Of a stretch of 15,585 nucleotides of DNA, positions 1 through 7,557 are shown one piece after another; within the stretch, counting starts at the first letter, position 1, and each line of letters starts with the position of its first letter. The position numbers and the translations under genes were made by a program. Where the stretch lies: NCBI GenBank assembly GCA_015521385.1, contig WAOH01000011.1, positions 1 through 15,585 on the forward strand. Reading direction: 5' to 3'. Under the pieces are notes generated by a model, which did not search any database, was not told the DNA's origin, and saw only the letters and a program-made list of their open reading frames with translations. This stretch comes from Thermoproteota archaeon (GTDB lineage: Archaea; Korarchaeota; Korarchaeia; Korarchaeales; Korarchaeaceae).

Positions 1-404
1 GCATAAAGGAGTCCAGCGGACTGTTGTGGAGGATATCGGAACTCATTCGCGAGGTGGGGGATCGAATCTCCGTGCTTGCAGGTACTGGAGACATGCTGCT
101 CCCCACTCTAATGCTGGGTGGTAGCGGGGGCATCATCGGGGTGGCCATATTCGCCCCAGAGCTCGCGGTAGACCTGTACAACTCCTTCAGGGATGGAGAC
201 CTGAGGAGGGCATCCAAGCTCCAGCTAACCCTAACCATGCTGAATGAGGTGATAGTGAAGGGCATGAATCAGCTGAGCGCGTCCAAAGAGGCTCTCAGGA
301 TGAGGGGCCTCCCGGCCGGGTACCCTAGGAGGCCTTCTCTACCTCTCACAGCCGAAGAGATCGACAGGGTTAAGGATGCGCTGAAAGGGGCGGGCCTGCT
401 CTAA
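1..404 (+). CDS. DapA-family (dihydrodipicolinate synthase / N-acetylneuraminate lyase superfamily) aldolase, 3' part only
   Basis: The reading frame is open from the left edge (first complete codon at 3) to a TAA at 402-404, so this is the C-terminal ~134 residues of a protein of normally ~290-300. The first residues read IKESSG; in DapA-family class I aldolases the lysine of this G-I-K-[ED] motif forms the Schiff base with the pyruvate-type substrate, here the codon at 6-8. Next come the AGTGDMLLPTLMLGGSGGI segment (the usual SG-D-...-GG-G-I stretch after the lysine) and a C-terminal helical region ending in ALKGAGLL, as in the family. A TTG at 24 could be mistaken for a start but lies after the catalytic lysine, so it is internal. 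Substrate cannot be told from this half: DHDPS, KDG aldolase or N-acetylneuraminate lyase are all possible. No co-directional neighbour follows; the next gene is convergent. Confidence 0.88.
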   Translation, partial: IKESSGLLWRISELIREVGDRISVLAGTGDMLLPTLMLGGSGGIIGVAIFAPELAVDLYNSFRDGDLRRASKLQLTLTMLNEVIVKGMNQLSASKEALRMRGLPAGYPRRPSLPLTAEEIDRVKDALKGAGLL

Positions 405-493
405 ACCTCTTGATAGACACTGGCTGATCTTTACCCTCGAGGCGTCAACAGGATATCGCTTAGAACTCGGCGAAAGCGGTTTAATCGATTCCC

Positions 494-500
494 TTAAATA
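494..500 (+). promoter_or_regulatory. Orphan TATA-like element TTAAATA in convergent intergenic region
   Basis: The 197-bp gap between the aldolase-like gene and the convergent surface-protein gene (405-601) holds no ORF worth calling. It contains an A/T-rich TTAAATA about 60 bp before a small perfect hairpin, GCGGT-GCTG-ACCGC (556-569). No coding region follows on the plus strand, so this could be a chance A/T-rich patch, part of a terminator zone, or the promoter of a short RNA. Confidence 0.2.
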
Positions 501-594
501 ACGACTACACTCGTAAGTAGAGATCGTGAGCAGTTCCCACCTCCAGAGGGATTAAGCGGTGCTGACCGCGTAAAGAGGATCGAACTCCATTCTT

Positions 595-601
595 CTAAAA
601 A
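595..601 (-). terminator. T-tract just past the surface-protein stop codon
   Basis: On the minus strand five T residues (complement of 597-601) follow immediately after the TAA at 604-602. Archaeal intrinsic termination commonly uses short T-runs without a strong hairpin, so this is a plausible terminator of the 1489-residue gene. Confidence 0.35.
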
Positions 602-3600
602 TTAGGAGTGGAAGGGAGGCCTCCTCCTGTCGAAAACCAATAACAGCGTGAATACAACTGCCAGAGCTGCGACGACTATCCACTCCCAGCTGAACGCTTG
701 TGTGGTGGGCCTCTCACGGGTAACCGTGAGCGTGACCCTCTCGGTCTCCGTCACGGTCTCGGTCTCGATCTCGGTCACAGTGAGCGCACCTTCCCTAGCC
801 TCTATGACGGGCAGCGGAATGCTCACCGTTTCATTCCCTACCGAGATGGTCACGAGCTCCGTGCCCGGCCTTGAAGGGATTACCTCGTAACTCACCTTTG
901 CAGGCAAGTCCACCTCCTCATCGGCAGTCGAGTTGGTCAGGTGGAGCCCTTCCGATACTTGCAGGGAGATGGGCACCCTTCCCTCGCCCCTGAGGTCGAC
1001 CACCACCCTCACTGGGTCTCCTACCCTCGCCAGGGTCGGATTGAGCAGGACCTTGGCCGAGATCTCTGATCCCGTGGGTACGAGAGGCACCTCACCCACC
1101 GACTCCGGGGGAGATATGCTGGGCAGGCTCCTACCAACCACCAGAGGCGAAGTACCAACGGCGTCGAGTATCCAGGCCTCGCCCCAGAGGGTACCATGGG
1201 CTGCCCTCAGCACCCTCACCTTGAACCTGATGACTCTGCTACCGGGTTCCACGTTCCAAATGAGCTCTCTATCTCTCTCGATGGGCTCCACACTTCTCCC
1301 ATCTATCACTGAGGAGCCTTTCACGTACTCCAGCCCGTACGGGAGCCTGTAGGTCAGCTGGCCTCCCACCGGAAGCCTCCCCTTGAGCAGCACGTATACC
1401 TCGACCTCCTCACCCACATCGGCACTTGGCGGGGAGAAGTAGGTGTATAGCTTGAAGGGCGCCGCGCTGTAGCGAGCCAACGAGGATGGAGGCGGGACGA
1501 GAGGAGGAGCCCTCCCCACGGGGCTCACGGGTACCTCTACCCCCAAGGAGTAGTTCGTAGAGTCGATGCAGTTCTGCCTACCGACAGCTATGTCGCACGC
1601 GGAAACCTGCCACTTGTACGGTCCCTTGGTCAGGTAGAGGGACCAGCTGAGGAAGACATCCCTGCTGCCGTTGCCCTGCTTCGTATCCTCGTAGATCAGA
1701 GTATTTCCCTTGTAGACCCTTATCGTGGCGTTATTGACACCGGTGTCGTCGTGGATGGAGGCGACGAAAGTGACGTTCCCCTCGGTGGTGGTGCTCCCGT
1801 CCTCGGGGGAGGAGAGGTATACCAGAGGAGGCACATCGTCCACGACGCTCACCCGACCGGTGACCATCTCCTGAACACTCGGATCGTTGGAGGAGATGGC
1901 ATCCACGAAGTAGGTCAGCAGAACACCATCCCTGGAGATGTCAGGCCTTACCGAGACCACTAGATCCTTGCTCTCACCTGGATTGAGGAATATGGAGTAG
2001 CCTGACGTTATGGCATCGTCGGTGACGTTAACCGCCCCGTCCATCACGCTGGTGTGGGACACGCTGCCCGGGGCTAGGACCCTGAAGGTGTAGGTGTCTG
2101 GCACGTTCCCGTCGTTCTCCACCCTGACCACGTACGACTTCACCTCGCTCGCCTTCTGGGTCACCGTCGCAGCCTGCAACACTCCAGTCGGATCGTAGAG
2201 GTCGTCCCAGAAGGTGGTGCCGTTGGGGAATGTTACAGAGATGTCAGGCTGGTTCACTTGGGTTATCTCCACCTCTAGTCTGGTCTCGTCGTGGAATACC
2301 GCGTCCGAGTAGTAGGGGTCGGTCGGGTGATTGGTCTGCCAATCGTAATTGCTGGATCCCCTCAGCGTCACCTCGAAGGTGCCGGGGGCCGATCTCCTCG
2401 GTATGTCGAGCACGAGCACGAGTATCGAGTAGCCGCCATGGGACGTCAGATCTCCAGTATCTGGAATGCCGTCCGCTCCTGTGTCGTACGCTGGATTGAC
2501 GTAGTCCCACGAGCCGTCGCCGTCATCATCCCTGGCCAGCAGCACGTCATCTCCGTCGATGATCGAGTGATCGAAGGCCCCCAAGGGATCGTTCCTCCCT
2601 TGGTCTAGGTAGAGAGATGCCCTGAAACCGCCGGTATTCGACATGATCTTCACGTTTCCCCTGTCGGTCATCGGGGCCACATTCACCCACTTGCTGGAGA
2701 ACGACACAATGGTGTCGGAAAGTGGGGCCACGGAGACGCTTCCCTCGTCCGGGGATATGAACCCGCAGGGCGTTTCACTGATCGTGGTCGTGAGGTATGA
2801 GTCCGCGTGGAGCACCACATCATCATAGTACTGGGCCGCCGGATGGTTGGTCTGCCAATCGGTGTAGGAGCCTGCCCTGAAGGAGAAGGCGAAGTGATCT
2901 CCAGCGTTCATCTCCTCGGTTACCATATCTATCACGAACACGAGTGTGACCGAGGAACCGGATGGAACCACTCCAGTGTCCGGAATACCGTCCGAATGGG
3001 TATCCGTGGCAGGATTCACGTAGGTCCACCCGCTGGATGTGTCCCCATCCGTGTCGAAGGCTAGAAGCACATCATCGCTCATACTGGCAGGCTGGACCGT
3101 GTAGAAGCCGGGCGTGTCGTCCCCCAGGACATCCTTATAGACGCTGATGTTCCAATCGGAGTCTGGGGATGCTAGGGAGATCATGTACTCGTCATCGTTC
3201 GCCCCGATGTTCTCGTAGTTGACCACGTAGTAGACCCTCGTCCTCTCGGTGCTGCAGGAGGGCTCAACCGTGACACTGGTCGATACCGGGTTGGGGAGGA
3301 CGTAGAGGGCAGGAGCCTGGATCGTGAGATCGAAGGCGAGTGAGTCCATGAGACAGTCGTCGGGCACCCCGTTGTTGTCCTCATCGGAGAAGACCCATAT
3401 GGTCGAGGAGAAGGTGCCGGTCGGATCCGTAACAGGGACGTTGACCGTCATGACGACGTCGGTTGAGGCGCCGGGGGCGAGGGTGAAGTCGTTGGCGCTG
3501 AAGGTCACGTAGGATGGATCTATGCCCCCAGTCGGATCTATCATGAGTTTGACGTGGGTCGCATCCGCCGATCCTATGTTGGTCACATGAATGGTGATGT

Positions 3601-5071
3601 CTAGGGGCGTTCCCTTCACGACCGTGGCGCTGACATGTTCGGGGGTGGCATCAAGCCCTTCCACTACGAACTGAGCCGTGTCAACGGCGGAGTAGCCGTT
3701 GTCGTAGTCGGGAGGCTCGCCGGCCCACACCCTGACCGTCCAAGTCCCGCCCCTCTCGTCCAGCGGACCCGTTATGGGGAACGTCCCGTGGAAGACCCCG
3801 TCGTGGGCCACGTCGTCCGGGGGCATTCCGTCATCCCTGAGGGTTATTGACGCTACGATGCCGTTCAGGGAGTCCCTCACCTCACCCCTCAGCTCATCGC
3901 CGCTCCCATCATCTAGGTACTGACCCACGTCCGATCTTGCCTCCACCAGGGCGGTCACACCGCACCTGAGGGGCTGCCCTGGATTGTCGTAATTGGTCAC
4001 CGAGACGACATCGACTCCGAATCCCTCTGGATCACCCAGCGTGGCCGGGAGCCAGGAGAGGAGCTTCACATCGTCCACGTAGGCATAGGTGCCGAAGAGG
4101 TTGTCGGCCGTGTTGCCCGCCTCGAAGTATATCCTGATGGTCTGGCCGGCGTAGGCGCTGAGATCATAGGAAAAACATTTCCAGGGCCTCTCCTTCCACC
4201 CGGAACCTCCGCTGGGAGCTGTCTCCTCGAGAAGGGTCTCGAGAATCGAGTTGGAGGTGCTCCTTATCTGGGCCCTGAACCTGTCGTAGGGTGAGTAGTC
4301 GTACGAGACCATCCTCCTACAGAAGGAGAGGGTGGCCCCCGTCGAGGGGATCGTCACCTCCTGGTAGACCCATCCTCCCATGGTTCCAGAGGCCGAGGAG
4401 GGACCGGAACCACTGTAGTCCCATCCTATCTTGTAGGACTGGCTCCCCGAGTAGGCGACGCTACCTCCGAGGTGGGGATCGTTACCGGTGACCACCTCGT
4501 GGGCCGCGTACGGATGATCCACCCCACCGCCGACCCAGGGGACCGGGCTCTCCGTCCCCGGAGGGCTTCCCTCGAAGCTCTCATCACCCAAAAGCTGGAT
4601 GGGTGTGGGGGATGAAAATGAGGGAGCCGGCTTCGGCCCGTTCTCCACTATGTCGAAGTATATGTAATAGGTCACCGGGGCTGGATCCTCGAGCACGAAC
4701 TCCACATCCCCCTTTCCGTTATCCGGGTCGTCCGGTGTCCCCTGATAGCTCGTGTCATCGAACTTTTGAGCTGAGACAGGTGCATTTGCCGTGTTTATTA
4801 CTCTCACCGAGTTCTCATCGAAGTCCCCACTAACTCCGAGGGAGGAGAGGAGTGATCCGAAATCCACCGCTACCCTCACCGAGTCACCGACGGATCCCGA
4901 GGGGATGTGTACCGCTACCCTGTAGTGCCAGTCGTATCCCGTCGACACGCCATCGGGATCCCACCATGCCGGACTGGCCAGGTCTCCCCTCACGTAAGCG
5001 GGTGTGAGGAACCAAACGGCCAGGATAACGGTGATCATGGGAACGAGGAGCGCACCCGCGAGTCTACTCAT
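602..5071 (-). CDS. Giant multidomain cell-surface protein (signal peptide, DUF2341-like, Ig/CARDB-like domains, TVT stalk, C-terminal TM anchor)
   Basis: 1489 residues, not assignable to a named protein. Residues 6-26 form a signal peptide/TM segment. About 45-140 resemble a DUF2341-type beta domain; 160-340 look like a MAM/jelly-roll adhesion or sugar-binding fold (starting DESFEGSPPG, ending AYVDDVKLLSW). Ig/CARDB-like beta-sandwiches follow (350-470, 471-587). Residues ~588-765 and ~766-937 are tandem copies of one module sharing DDVLLA, a D-rich loop, YVNPA-DT--DGIPDTG and DWQTNHP-----Y. More Ig-like (940-1180) and DUF11-like (1205-1320) domains follow. Residues ~1430-1455 are a T/V/E-rich stalk (TVTEIETETVTE...), then a TM helix ~1463-1480 and a basic tail (RRRPP), giving outside stalk and inside C-terminus. 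Asp-rich DxDxDG-like loops (563-573, 673-677, 848-852) suggest calcium binding. A TATA-like element 23 bp upstream implies a leaderless mRNA. Inferred role: adhesin, S-layer-associated or surface-binding protein. Confidence 0.85.
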   Translation of the reverse strand: MSRLAGALLVPMITVILAVWFLTPAYVRGDLASPAWWDPDGVSTGYDWHYRVAVHIPSGSVGDSVRVAVDFGSLLSSLGVSGDFDENSVRVINTANAPVSAQKFDDTSYQGTPDDPDNGKGDVEFVLEDPAPVTYYIYFDIVENGPKPAPSFSSPTPIQLLGDESFEGSPPGTESPVPWVGGGVDHPYAAHEVVTGNDPHLGGSVAYSGSQSYKIGWDYSGSGPSSASGTMGGWVYQEVTIPSTGATLSFCRRMVSYDYSPYDRFRAQIRSTSNSILETLLEETAPSGGSGWKERPWKCFSYDLSAYAGQTIRIYFEAGNTADNLFGTYAYVDDVKLLSWLPATLGDPEGFGVDVVSVTNYDNPGQPLRCGVTALVEARSDVGQYLDDGSGDELRGEVRDSLNGIVASITLRDDGMPPDDVAHDGVFHGTFPITGPLDERGGTWTVRVWAGEPPDYDNGYSAVDTAQFVVEGLDATPEHVSATVVKGTPLDITIHVTNIGSADATHVKLMIDPTGGIDPSYVTFSANDFTLAPGASTDVVMTVNVPVTDPTGTFSSTIWVFSDEDNNGVPDDCLMDSLAFDLTIQAPALYVLPNPVSTSVTVEPSCSTERTRVYYVVNYENIGANDDEYMISLASPDSDWNISVYKDVLGDDTPGFYTVQPASMSDDVLLAFDTDGDTSSGWTYVNPATDTHSDGIPDTGVVPSGSSVTLVFVIDMVTEEMNAGDHFAFSFRAGSYTDWQTNHPAAQYYDDVVLHADSYLTTTISETPCGFISPDEGSVSVAPLSDTIVSFSSKWVNVAPMTDRGNVKIMSNTGGFRASLYLDQGRNDPLGAFDHSIIDGDDVLLARDDDGDGSWDYVNPAYDTGADGIPDTGDLTSHGGYSILVLVLDIPRRSAPGTFEVTLRGSSNYDWQTNHPTDPYYSDAVFHDETRLEVEITQVNQPDISVTFPNGTTFWDDLYDPTGVLQAATVTQKASEVKSYVVRVENDGNVPDTYTFRVLAPGSVSHTSVMDGAVNVTDDAITSGYSIFLNPGESKDLVVSVRPDISRDGVLLTYFVDAISSNDPSVQEMVTGRVSVVDDVPPLVYLSSPEDGSTTTEGNVTFVASIHDDTGVNNATIRVYKGNTLIYEDTKQGNGSRDVFLSWSLYLTKGPYKWQVSACDIAVGRQNCIDSTNYSLGVEVPVSPVGRAPPLVPPPSSLARYSAAPFKLYTYFSPPSADVGEEVEVYVLLKGRLPVGGQLTYRLPYGLEYVKGSSVIDGRSVEPIERDRELIWNVEPGSRVIRFKVRVLRAAHGTLWGEAWILDAVGTSPLVVGRSLPSISPPESVGEVPLVPTGSEISAKVLLNPTLARVGDPVRVVVDLRGEGRVPISLQVSEGLHLTNSTADEEVDLPAKVSYEVIPSRPGTELVTISVGNETVSIPLPVIEAREGALTVTEIETETVTETERVTLTVTRERPTTQAFSWEWIVVAALAVVFTLLLVFDRRRPPFHS
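2261..2776 (-). repeat. Internal module repeat, copy 2 (residues ~766-937 of the surface protein)
   Basis: Second copy of the module: DDVLLARDDDGDG, DYVNPAYDTGADGIPDTG, NYDWQTNHP and YYSDAVFHDE, with the same spacing as copy 1 apart from small gaps. The Asp-rich loop is more regular here (DDDGDGSWD), resembling a thrombospondin-type-3 or dockerin calcium loop. Confidence 0.75.
2777..3310 (-). repeat. Internal module repeat, copy 1 (residues ~588-765 of the surface protein)
   Basis: Protein-level repeat. The copy carries DDVLLAFDTDGD, then TYVNPATDTHSDGIPDTG, then YTDWQTNHP and YYDDVVLHAD. It aligns in the same order to the next module. The similarity is clear in protein and only patchy in DNA (for example the shared tggtctgccaatcg at the DWQTNHP codons), so the duplication is old. 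Confidence 0.75.
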
Positions 5072-5087
5072 CGAGTGTTCTCACATT

Positions 5088-5099
5088 CATAAAATAAAA
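5088..5099 (-). promoter_or_regulatory. TATA box of the surface-protein gene (leaderless promoter)
   Basis: On the minus strand GTTTTATTTTATG is centred about 23 bp before the ATG at 5071. Archaeal TATA boxes sit ~26 bp before the transcription start, so the mRNA should begin at or within a few bases of the start codon. No Shine-Dalgarno is seen, in keeping with a leaderless transcript. Confidence 0.6.
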
Positions 5100-5164
5100 C
5101 ATTTATTCTTCTGAGAGATACGATCCATCTCACCTTCGCCATCACTACAAAAATTTCGATGCCG

Positions 5165-5201
5165 AACGATAAAATGAAATCATTGAGAAGAAAGGGTGAG
5201 G
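5165..5201 (-). terminator. T-rich tract after the dehydrogenase / OB-fold operon
   Basis: Just downstream of the TAA at 5204-5202 the minus strand runs through a pyrimidine- and T-rich stretch (CCTTCTTCTC, then TTTCATTTTATC), the usual look of an archaeal T-tract terminator. No strong hairpin is visible. Confidence 0.35.
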
Positions 5202-5528
5202 TTACCAGACCTTGGTGCCTAGGGGGACTTGCTCCCCAACCTCAATGAGGTGGACCCTCCCATCCTCCTCCTCAGCGAGCAGGAGCATACCCTGACTCTC
5301 TACTCCCATCAGCCTCTTGGGCTTGAGGTTCACCACGAAAATCATCTTCCTACCTTCCAGATCATCGGGACCGTACTGATCCCCTATTCCCGTTACCACG
5401 ATCCTCTCCTCGCTACCCAGATCCACCAGCAGCTTGATCAACTTCCTCGACTTGGGGATCCTCTCGGCCCTCTTCACCAGACCGACCCTGAGGTCGAACT
5501 TCCAGAACTCCTCCACGTCGTAGGACAC
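5202..5528 (-). CDS. Stand-alone tRNA-binding OB-fold protein (MetRS beta-subunit / EMAPII-Arc1p type)
   Basis: 108 residues, the length of archaeal proteins annotated as methionyl-tRNA synthetase beta subunit. The family hallmarks are in order: F-WKFDLRVGLVKRAERIPKS (8-27), KLLVDLG (32-38), RIVVTGIGDQY (42-52), VNLKPKRLMGVESQGMLLLA (66-85) and the C-terminal PLGTKVW. In the family this OB-fold binds tRNA non-specifically and, in bacteria, is fused to MetRS as a C-terminal dimerisation domain; whether the free form serves MetRS or acts as a general tRNA chaperone is unknown here. The GTG start at 5528 is chosen because TGAGGTGAG, a near-perfect Shine-Dalgarno, ends 3 nt upstream and overlaps the stop of the preceding dehydrogenase gene. 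The intergenic gap is 4 nt, so translation is probably coupled. Confidence 0.88.
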   Translation of the reverse strand: MSYDVEEFWKFDLRVGLVKRAERIPKSRKLIKLLVDLGSEERIVVTGIGDQYGPDDLEGRKMIFVVNLKPKRLMGVESQGMLLLAEEEDGRVHLIEVGEQVPLGTKVW

Positions 5529-5532
5529 GATC

Positions 5533-6561
5533 TCACCTCACCCTCAGCACTATCTTCCCGAACATCTCGCTCCTCTCCATCTTCTCATGGGCTAGCTTCG
5601 CGTCCTCAAGCTTGAAGACACTATCTATCACCGGCTTCAACCTACCCTCCTCAACGAACCGCAGCACCTCCATCAGCTCGGCCCGGCTCCCCATGTAAGA
5701 GCCAAGTATCGAGATCTGCTTGGCAAAAACGTACCTAACATCCACCTCAGCACTCGAACCCGAGGTAGCCCCCACGCTCACCAACCTCCCGCCCCTCTTC
5801 AGCACCTTCAGGTCTAGAGGCCACGTTTCCTTCCCGACCGAGTCTATCACGACATCCACTCCTCCAGCTATCTCCCTCACCCTTGACACGACGTCCTCCC
5901 TCCGGCGCTGTATCACATGATCCGCCCCGATTTTGTAGGCCCTCTCTATCTTCCAATCATCCCCGACGGTCGTTATCACCCTGGCTCCGAGCATCTTAGC
6001 TATCTGTATGGACGAGATTCCGACCCCGCTACCCGCTCCCCACACGAGGACCCACTCACCCTCCTTGACATCTGCCAGGGTCCTTAGCATGTGCCAGGAG
6101 GTCAGGAAGACGAGTGGGACGGAGGCTGCCTCCTCGAATGTGAGGTTGCGGGGCTTGGGCAGGATCGCCCTCTCGGGATGGGAGGTGAGCTCCGCGTATC
6201 CGCCATCCACATGGTAGCCCGGCATCGTGTATAGGCGGCACATGCTCTCCTTACCGCTCAGGCAGTACCTGCATTTCCCGCACCCGTAACCGGGTGCAAC
6301 TATCACCTCATCACCGGGCTTCACGTCCTCGACGGCGCTTCCCACCTCCCTGACAACTCCAGCTATGTCCGATCCCAGTATCCTCGGGAGCTCGACACCG
6401 GGCAGCCCCCTCCTCACCCACACGTCGAGGTGATTCAGCGCCGTCGCTCTGACCTCCACCAGCACATCGTTAGGGCCCACATCCGGATCCCTGTAATCCT
6501 CGACGTATGTGAGGACCTCGGGACCACCGTGCTCGAAAACAACAACCGCCCTCATGGTCAC
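5533..6561 (-). CDS. Medium-chain dehydrogenase/reductase, structural zinc only (quinone oxidoreductase / enoyl-reductase type)
   Basis: 342 residues, full length for the MDR superfamily. The N-terminal GroES-like domain (1-~145) carries a structural-zinc lobe with four cysteines, C94, C97, C100 and C108. Aligned with zinc alcohol dehydrogenases (my alignment by eye), the catalytic-zinc ligands are missing: the usual Cys is N43 (ALNHLDVWVRRG), the usual His-Glu is S64-D65 (LGSDIAGVV), and the third Cys is absent near residue 150 (VPLVFLTSWHMLR). The Rossmann domain has WGAGSGVGISSIQIAK (174-189) for NAD(P)H. This pattern suits a hydride transfer reductase on an activated C=C bond or quinone; archaeal acryloyl-CoA reductases belong to this broad group, but the substrate cannot be fixed. 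Start: GTG at 6561; an ATG two codons later (6555) is an alternative. It is the first gene of an operon with the OB-fold protein. Confidence 0.88.
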   Translation of the reverse strand: MTMRAVVVFEHGGPEVLTYVEDYRDPDVGPNDVLVEVRATALNHLDVWVRRGLPGVELPRILGSDIAGVVREVGSAVEDVKPGDEVIVAPGYGCGKCRYCLSGKESMCRLYTMPGYHVDGGYAELTSHPERAILPKPRNLTFEEAASVPLVFLTSWHMLRTLADVKEGEWVLVWGAGSGVGISSIQIAKMLGARVITTVGDDWKIERAYKIGADHVIQRRREDVVSRVREIAGGVDVVIDSVGKETWPLDLKVLKRGGRLVSVGATSGSSAEVDVRYVFAKQISILGSYMGSRAELMEVLRFVEEGRLKPVIDSVFKLEDAKLAHEKMERSEMFGKIVLRVR

Positions 6562-6583
6562 CCAAGATTCAGCCGTGCTACAG

Positions 6584-6604
6584 CTAAATGGCTAGCGCTA
6601 TTTA
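6584..6604 (-). promoter_or_regulatory. Candidate promoter/operator of the dehydrogenase operon
   Basis: An imperfect inverted repeat AAATGGC-TAGC-GCTATTT (6586-6603, 6 of 7 pairs) lies 25-42 bp upstream of the GTG at 6561. The minus-strand CCATTTAG inside it is centred ~26 bp from the start and could be a weak TATA box, which would put the repeat across the TATA/BRE area where a repressor would act. This is inference from position and symmetry only. Confidence 0.3.
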
Positions 6605-6663
6605 CCGGAATCCATCTAGGTAGTATCGCGCGGTCGTGGATTCATGCTCGGGCGGGTGTCTCG

Positions 6664-6677
6664 ACCTAAAATTAGGT
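6664..6677. promoter_or_regulatory. Perfect inverted repeat ACCTAA-AA-TTAGGT, candidate operator upstream of the copper operon
   Basis: Two perfect 6-bp arms separated by two A's, placed 10 bp upstream of the TATA box of the PepSY-like gene, in the divergent intergenic region. This position suits an activator or a repressor that blocks TFB recruitment. The regulator is not encoded in this window. Confidence 0.45.
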
Positions 6678-6686
6678 AAGTCTAAC

Positions 6687-6694
6687 TTTATATA
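6687..6694 (+). promoter_or_regulatory. TATA box (TTTATATA) of the PepSY-like / small membrane peptide operon
   Basis: A textbook archaeal TATA box preceded by a purine-rich BRE-like TAAC, in an A/T-rich island. Its centre is ~33 bp before the ATG at 6724, so transcription should start near 6716-6718 and the leader would be only ~7 nt, containing the GGTAGG just before the start. Confidence 0.7.
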
Positions 6695-6723
6695 CTAGCG
6701 TTATACTATGGTTATCGGTAGGT

Positions 6724-7557
6724 ATGATGAATTCGAAAATCGTTCTGGCGGCGCTGGCCGCCTTCGCCGTGGGCGCGGCGGTAACGGCGGTCGCGCTCAC
6801 GTTTTGGAACCCCGGTGCCTACTCGCAAACCCAGTCCGGTTACCCAGGGACTGCGGGGCCCTTCACCGGACCCATGGGCCCAGCTGGATCCCCTGGCGGG
6901 TACGGACCGGGATCCGGTAGCCCGGGAAGGGGCATGGGCCCATGGTCAGGACCCGGACCGGGAGCTGGTGGTCCTGGCCCAGGCATGGGAGGGGGCATGG
7001 GCCCGGGAATGGGCATGGGAGGCGCAGGCGGTCCCTGGGAGACCGGTGGCCCCTACGCAGGCTATGCCAACATCACAATGGACGAGGCCGTCAGGGCCTT
7101 CGAGGACTACGTCAGCAGGCTGGGCTCCAACTTCGAACTCATTGAGGTGATGGAGTTCCAGCACAACTTCTACGCCGCGGTGAGGGAAAGGGATACAGGT
7201 ATGGGGGCCTTCGAACTCCTGCTCTGGAGGGGTAGCGGTAGGATATCCCCCGAACCGGGTCCCAACATGATGTGGAACCTCAAGTACGGGATGATGATGG
7301 CTAGGAGCTACGGAGAATACAGACCCTCGATAGACGAGAAGAAAGCGAAAGAAATAGCCCTTGAATCACTCAGGAGGCTCTTCCAGGGTAGGCAGGTCAG
7401 CGTGGAGGAGGCCATACCCTTCTACGGATACTACACCCTCGACTATAGTGTAGATGGGAAGATGACCGGAATGCTGAGCGTCAATGCCTTCACCGGGGAG
7501 GTGTGGTACCACACGTGGCACGGCTACTTCATAGGAATGAGGGAGTTGGAGGACTGA
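6724..7557 (+). CDS. Membrane-anchored, Met/Gly/Pro-rich protein with C-terminal PepSY-like repeats (copper-associated)
   Basis: 277 residues. Residues 5-27 are a signal anchor or uncleaved signal peptide; the rest is extracytoplasmic. Residues ~29-113 form a low-complexity linker rich in Gly, Pro and Met, with a short collagen-like run (GPM GPA GSP) and a Met cluster (MGGGMGPGMGMGG, 88-100) of the kind that binds Cu(I) in copper proteins. Two alpha/beta units follow: ~117-190 begins ITMDEAVRAFEDYV and ends with the distinctive PEPGPNMMWNLKYG; ~201-270 begins SIDEKKAKEIALESL and ends AFTGEVWYHTWHG, matching the PepSY-type pattern of a helix, hairpin and terminal strand. Proteins with this PEPGPNMMWN-type motif tend to occur by copper exporters (recollection, not searched). 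The tandem ATG ATG at 6724/6727 makes the start certain within one codon. It overlaps the next gene by 1 nt. Inferred role: periplasmic-side copper capture or sensing. Confidence 0.8.
   Translation: MMNSKIVLAALAAFAVGAAVTAVALTFWNPGAYSQTQSGYPGTAGPFTGPMGPAGSPGGYGPGSGSPGRGMGPWSGPGPGAGGPGPGMGGGMGPGMGMGGAGGPWETGGPYAGYANITMDEAVRAFEDYVSRLGSNFELIEVMEFQHNFYAAVRERDTGMGAFELLLWRGSGRISPEPGPNMMWNLKYGMMMARSYGEYRPSIDEKKAKEIALESLRRLFQGRQVSVEEAIPFYGYYTLDYSVDGKMTGMLSVNAFTGEVWYHTWHGYFIGMRELED

Noticed and set aside
648..2608. Several plus-strand frames of 60-140 codons opposite the surface-protein gene
   Set aside because: They mirror the Asp/Ser/Val/Thr codons of the real gene, lack ribosome sites and show no conserved motif.
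2261..3310. Direct repeat array, such as CRISPR or DNA tandem repeat
   Set aside because: The similarity is at protein level with two long units and no short spaced repeats; no CRISPR-like repeat is present anywhere in the window.
6888..7040. Gly/Pro/Met-rich stretch as true collagen
   Set aside because: Only about five consecutive Gly-X-Y triplets are in register; the rest is irregular low complexity.
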